This document shows, in pieces, positions 51,938-55,051 of a stretch of DNA of 55,051 nucleotides (within the stretch, counting starts at the first letter, position 1; every line of letters begins with the position of its first letter). A model generated the notes under the pieces. It had not been told where the DNA came from. It was given only the letters and a program-made list of their open reading frames with translations, and ran no database searches. Source of the DNA: an uncultured Pelagibacteraceae bacterium. GTDB lineage: Bacteria; Pseudomonadota; Alphaproteobacteria; Pelagibacterales; Pelagibacteraceae. Both the position numbers and the translations under genes were made by a program. The stretch is from contig CACODU010000002.1 in NCBI GenBank assembly GCA_902626045.1, forward strand, positions 1 through 55,051. Direction: 5' to 3'.

Positions 51938-53491
51938 ATGAGTACACAACAAGCATCAAGCTCGAAAGTGTCTTCATCTTTAGATACCTCTCATTTGAAG
52001 GTTAAATTTCCATTTAAAGCTAAATATGGAAACTACATAAACGGAAAATTTGTAGAACCTAAATCTGGAAAGTATTTTGATAATACTACTCCTATCACTA
52101 ATGAAGTTATCTGTAAGGTGCCACGATCGAACGACAAAGACGTTGATTTCGCTCTAGACGCAGCCCACGCAGCATTTCCTGCTTGGGGAAAAACATCAAT
52201 CACAGAGAGATCAAATATACTCTTGAAGATTGCTGATGTAATAGAGAAAAATTTAAACGTATTAGCTACAGCAGAATGTTTAGACAATGGTAAGCCGATT
52301 AGAGAATGTATGGCTGCAGATTTACCTTTGGTAATTGACCATTGGAGATATTTTGCAGGAGTAATAAGAGCAGAGGAAGGATCAGTTGCTGAAATTAGTA
52401 ACAGCGAATATTCTTACCACATACCTGAGCCATTAGGTGTAGTAGGTCAGATTATACCTTGGAACTTTCCATTACTAATGGCTACATGGAAACTTGCTCC
52501 AGCTTTGGCAGCAGGAAATTGTGTAGTATTAAAACCAGCTGAACAAACACCAGCATCAATTATGCTTTTAATGGAACTTATTGGAGATCTATTACCAGCA
52601 GGTGTTGTAAACGTTGTTAGCGGATATGGTCTTGAAGCAGGTAAACCTTTAGCTTCTTCTAAAAGAATTAAGAAGATAGCTTTTACAGGTGAAACTACAA
52701 CTGGACGTTTGATTATGCAGTATGCATCTCAAAACTTAATACCAATAACTTTGGAATTAGGTGGTAAATCGCCAAACATTTTCTTCGAAGATGTTATGGC
52801 TAAAGATGATGACTTCTTTGACAAATGTTTAGAAGGTTTTGCTATGTTTACGCTTAACCAAGGAGAAGTTTGTACTTGTCCAAGCAGAGCTTTGATACAA
52901 AAATCTATCTATGATAAATTCATGGAAAAAGCGATTGCAAGAACTAAAGCTGTGAAACAAGACAATCCTTTGAAGATGGAAACTATGATTGGAGCTCAAG
53001 CTTCATTAGAACAAATGGAAAAAATTAAGTCTTACTTAGACTTAGGAAAAAAAGAAGGTGCTAAAGTTCTATGTGGTGGAAGTGCTGCCAAAATAAATAG
53101 TGGTCTTGAAAAAGGAAACTATATCCAACCAACAATTTTCGAAGGAAAAAACAACATGCGAATATTCCAAGAAGAGATCTTTGGACCAGTTGTATCAGTT
53201 ACAACATTTAAAGACGAGAAAGAAGCATTAGAGATAGCTAATGATACTCTTTACGGATTAGGAGCAGGTGTTTGGACTAGAGACGGTAACATTGCATACA
53301 GAATGGGTAGAGGTATAGAAGCAGGTAGAGTTTGGACAAACTGTTACCATGCATATCCAGCTCACGCTGCATTTGGTGGATACAAACAATCTGGTATCGG
53401 AAGAGAAACTCACAAAATGATGTTAAATCATTATAGACAGGTAAAGAATTTACACGTGTCCTACAGTGAGAAAAAATTGGGCTTCTTTTAA
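51938..53491 (+). CDS. NAD-dependent aldehyde dehydrogenase, AldB/ExaC (acetaldehyde) type
   Basis: The track begins at a TTG (51917); the ATG at 51938 ('[10 protein letters not shown]'), preceded by AAGGGGG, is the better start and gives 517 aa. ALDH motifs: '[28 protein letters not shown]', 'FTGETTTGR', '[13 protein letters not shown]' with the catalytic Glu and '[16 protein letters not shown]' with the catalytic Cys. '[11 protein letters not shown]' is typical of AldB/ExaC-type enzymes that oxidise acetaldehyde and other short aldehydes. It is followed by a DUF779 gene, a recurrent partner of these enzymes. Confidence 0.93.
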   Translation: MSTQQASSSKVSSSLDTSHLKVKFPFKAKYGNYINGKFVEPKSGKYFDNTTPITNEVICKVPRSNDKDVDFALDAAHAAFPAWGKTSITERSNILLKIADVIEKNLNVLATAECLDNGKPIRECMAADLPLVIDHWRYFAGVIRAEEGSVAEISNSEYSYHIPEPLGVVGQIIPWNFPLLMATWKLAPALAAGNCVVLKPAEQTPASIMLLMELIGDLLPAGVVNVVSGYGLEAGKPLASSKRIKKIAFTGETTTGRLIMQYASQNLIPITLELGGKSPNIFFEDVMAKDDDFFDKCLEGFAMFTLNQGEVCTCPSRALIQKSIYDKFMEKAIARTKAVKQDNPLKMETMIGAQASLEQMEKIKSYLDLGKKEGAKVLCGGSAAKINSGLEKGNYIQPTIFEGKNNMRIFQEEIFGPVVSVTTFKDEKEALEIANDTLYGLGAGVWTRDGNIAYRMGRGIEAGRVWTNCYHAYPAHAAFGGYKQSGIGRETHKMMLNHYRQVKNLHVSYSEKKLGFF

Positions 53492-53506
53492 CCAATAATA
53501 TATAAT

Positions 53507-53531
53507 GGCCCATGATTCATTATCATGGGCC
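53507..53531. terminator. Perfect 10-bp hairpin between aldehyde dehydrogenase and DUF779 genes
   Basis: GGCCCATGAT and ATCATGGGCC pair perfectly around a 5-nt loop, 16 nt after the dehydrogenase stop. No T run follows, so it may act as an mRNA 3'-end stabiliser or a translation-control hairpin rather than a clean terminator. The upstream-most DUF779 ATG (53525) lies within the stem. Confidence 0.55.
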
Positions 53532-53542
53532 GAAATATAGAA

Positions 53543-53899
53543 ATGAAAGTATCATTCACATTATCAGCAAAAAAACTACTTAGTGAAATAAAAGCAGTTC
53601 ATGGGGATGACCTTTTATTTCACCAATCAGGTGGATGCTGTGATGGCAGCGCTCCTATGTGTTTTCCAGCTAAAGAATATCAAGTGGGAAATAGCGATGT
53701 AAAACTTGGAGAAGTTGACGGAACCCCTTTTTATATGAACGAAGATCAATACGAAAAATGGAAACATACAGATCTTACAATTGACGCTGTTAAGGGAATA
53801 GGAGGGATGTTTTCCCTAGATAATGGAACAGGACAAAGATTTTTAACAAAATCTGAAATTTGCGTTGTAGTAGACAACGATAAAAAAGCTACAAACTAA
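53543..53899 (+). CDS. DUF779 family protein (aldehyde dehydrogenase-associated)
   Basis: The small protein (118 aa from this start; 124 aa from 53525) has the DUF779 core 'LLFHQSGGCCDGSAPMCFPAKEY' with a CC and a further Cys, then 'GEVDGTPFYMNEDQYEKWKHTDLTIDAV' and 'GMFSLDNGTGQRFLTKSEIC'. DUF779 genes are repeatedly found beside AldB/ExaC-type dehydrogenases; the Cys/His-rich core suggests metal binding or a helper role, but no function is established that I know of. I chose ATG 53543 because the earlier ATG is buried in a hairpin. Confidence 0.88.
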   Translation: MKVSFTLSAKKLLSEIKAVHGDDLLFHQSGGCCDGSAPMCFPAKEYQVGNSDVKLGEVDGTPFYMNEDQYEKWKHTDLTIDAVKGIGGMFSLDNGTGQRFLTKSEICVVVDNDKKATN

Positions 53900-53942
53900 T
53901 CTCTTTATAGACAAGTTCTAAAATATCTGTATTTATTTAAAT

Positions 53943-55051
53943 ATGGGCCAAATTTTACTTACCGAAGTTAGGAAAAAATTCTTAGATTATTTTAAAAAAA
54001 ACAATCATAAGATCGTAGACTCTAGTAACTTAGTTCCAAACAATGACCCAACCCTTATGTTTACCAACTCAGGAATGGTTCAATTTAAAAATGTTTTCAC
54101 AGGATTAGAAAAGAGAGATTATAAAACAGCTACGACATCTCAAAAATGTGTAAGAGCAGGTGGAAAACATAATGATTTAGAAAATGTTGGTTATACTCCT
54201 AGACACCATACTTTTTTTGAAATGTTGGGAAATTTCTCCTTTGGAGATTATTTTAAAGAACAAGCTATTCATCATGCTTGGAGTCTTTTGACCAAAGACT
54301 TTGGTTTACCTAAAGAAAAATTGTTAGTAACTGTTTTTCATGAAGATACTGATGCATTTAATCTTTGGAAAAAAATTGCTGGGCTCAATGAGAGTAAAAT
54401 AATAAAAATTTCGACATCTGATAACTTTTGGTCAATGGGGGATACAGGACCCTGTGGTCCTTGTTCTGAAATTTTTTATGATCATGGTGATAAGTTGAAA
54501 GGTGGTCCACCTGGAAGTCCCGAAGAAGACGGTGATAGATTTATAGAAATTTGGAACCTTGTATTTATGCAGTACGAACAGATATCAAAAGCAAAAAGAA
54601 TTGATCTACCAAAACCCTCAGTTGATACAGGTATGGGACTTGAAAGAATGACAGCAGTTTTACAAGGAACTCATGACAATTATAAAATAGATCACTTTCA
54701 AAAAATAATGGCTGCATCATCTGATATAACAAAGACCACAATCGACAGCAAAACAATATCAAGCCACAGAGTTATTGCTGATCACTTAAGAGCAAGTAGT
54801 TTTTTAATTGCTGAGGGGATATTACCTTCAAATGAAGGTCGTGGATATGTTTTAAGAAGAATTATGAGAAGAGGGATGAGACACGCTCATTCTTTAGGTA
54901 GCAAATATCCTGTTTTTTATAAACTTTTTGAAGTTTTATTAAACGAGATGCAGCACAGTTATCCAGAATTAATTAACGGTAGAGAGTTGATAGTTGAAAC
55001 TCTAAAAAATGAAGAAGAGAAATTTTCTTCTCTTTTAGAGCGCGGCATAAA
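53943..55051 (+). CDS. alaS: Alanyl-tRNA synthetase (5' part; continues past window end)
   Basis: This frame is open from the ATG at 53943 to the end of the window (369 codons) and is missing from the ORF track because it has no stop here. The translation starts '[20 protein letters not shown]' and contains class II motif segments '[17 protein letters not shown]', '[20 protein letters not shown]', '[17 protein letters not shown]' and '[17 protein letters not shown]', all typical of AlaRS. Full-length bacterial enzymes are about 870-880 aa, so roughly 40 percent is present. recA-alaS is a common neighbourhood in alphaproteobacteria; here two genes lie between them. Confidence 0.97.
   Translation, partial: MGQILLTEVRKKFLDYFKKNNHKIVDSSNLVPNNDPTLMFTNSGMVQFKNVFTGLEKRDYKTATTSQKCVRAGGKHNDLENVGYTPRHHTFFEMLGNFSFGDYFKEQAIHHAWSLLTKDFGLPKEKLLVTVFHEDTDAFNLWKKIAGLNESKIIKISTSDNFWSMGDTGPCGPCSEIFYDHGDKLKGGPPGSPEEDGDRFIEIWNLVFMQYEQISKAKRIDLPKPSVDTGMGLERMTAVLQGTHDNYKIDHFQKIMAASSDITKTTIDSKTISSHRVIADHLRASSFLIAEGILPSNEGRGYVLRRIMRRGMRHAHSLGSKYPVFYKLFEVLLNEMQHSYPELINGRELIVETLKNEEEKFSSLLERGI

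Noticed and set aside
1-55051. CRISPR arrays, insertion sequences, rRNA genes, prophage genes
   Set aside because: No spaced repeat series, transposase or integrase motif, rRNA segment or phage structural gene was seen on either strand.

Overview
The window looks like a chromosomal segment of a SAR11-type marine alphaproteobacterium (Candidatus Pelagibacter or a close relative). The reasons are the very AT-rich sequence, lysine/isoleucine/asparagine-rich proteins, intergenic gaps that are mostly zero to a few tens of bases with many 1-4 nt gene overlaps, and a proteorhodopsin next to a ferredoxin/reductase pair. No stretch over 300 bases lacks a gene. This assignment rests on gene content and composition only; no database search was possible.

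Layout. 1-6915: end of yebC, an atypical ruvC, the complete Tol-Pal envelope operon (tolQ-tolR-tolA-tolB-pal-cpoB) and tilS. 7013-13404: ftsH, folP, glmM, thiD and purA, meeting convergent rluD-rpoH (13401-15308). 15333-19385: a tRNA-Arg gene abutting a minus-strand surface cluster (ABC-2 exporter pair, 2OG-oxygenase-like protein, FkbM methyltransferase, GT17-like glycosyltransferase). 19386-34505: housekeeping genes: Sua5, xseB-ispA-dxs (isoprenoids), aroC, pdxH, a long-chain polyprenyl synthase, an S49 peptidase, glyQ-glyS, pyruvate phosphate dikinase and nadA-nadC.

34570-37729 is the most unusual part. An intact tRNA-Leu(GAG) is followed by three tightly packed genes (PrsW-like membrane protease, an unrecognised signal-peptide membrane protein, and a GLIC-like pentameric ligand-gated ion channel). 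A perfect 30-bp copy of the tRNA-Leu 3' end then follows. This is the architecture of a tRNA-integrated element, but only about 3.07 kb long and with no visible integrase.

37738-45547: ygfZ, a dihydroorotase-type pyrC and a propionyl/acetyl-CoA synthetase, then a light-energy module. That module is a blue-tuned proteorhodopsin behind an 18-bp palindrome and a strong Shine-Dalgarno, a strong terminator, an unlisted 45-aa membrane ORF overlapping a 2Fe-2S ferredoxin, a TrxR-like ferredoxin-NADP reductase and a YfcG-like GST. A dksA with a degenerate zinc finger closes it. 45622-50568: two membrane or glycan glycosyltransferases, a GFA-domain protein, a D-glycerate 3-kinase-like P-loop kinase and a TolC-family protein. 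50659-55051: recA, an AldB/ExaC-type aldehyde dehydrogenase with its DUF779 partner, and the 5' part of alaS, which runs off the window.

Most genes fall into co-directional strings (envelope maintenance, isoprenoid/quinone supply, NAD synthesis, translation). The accessory content is limited to the tRNA-Arg-adjacent surface cluster, the tRNA-Leu cassette, the glycosyltransferase pair and probably the aldehyde dehydrogenase pair.
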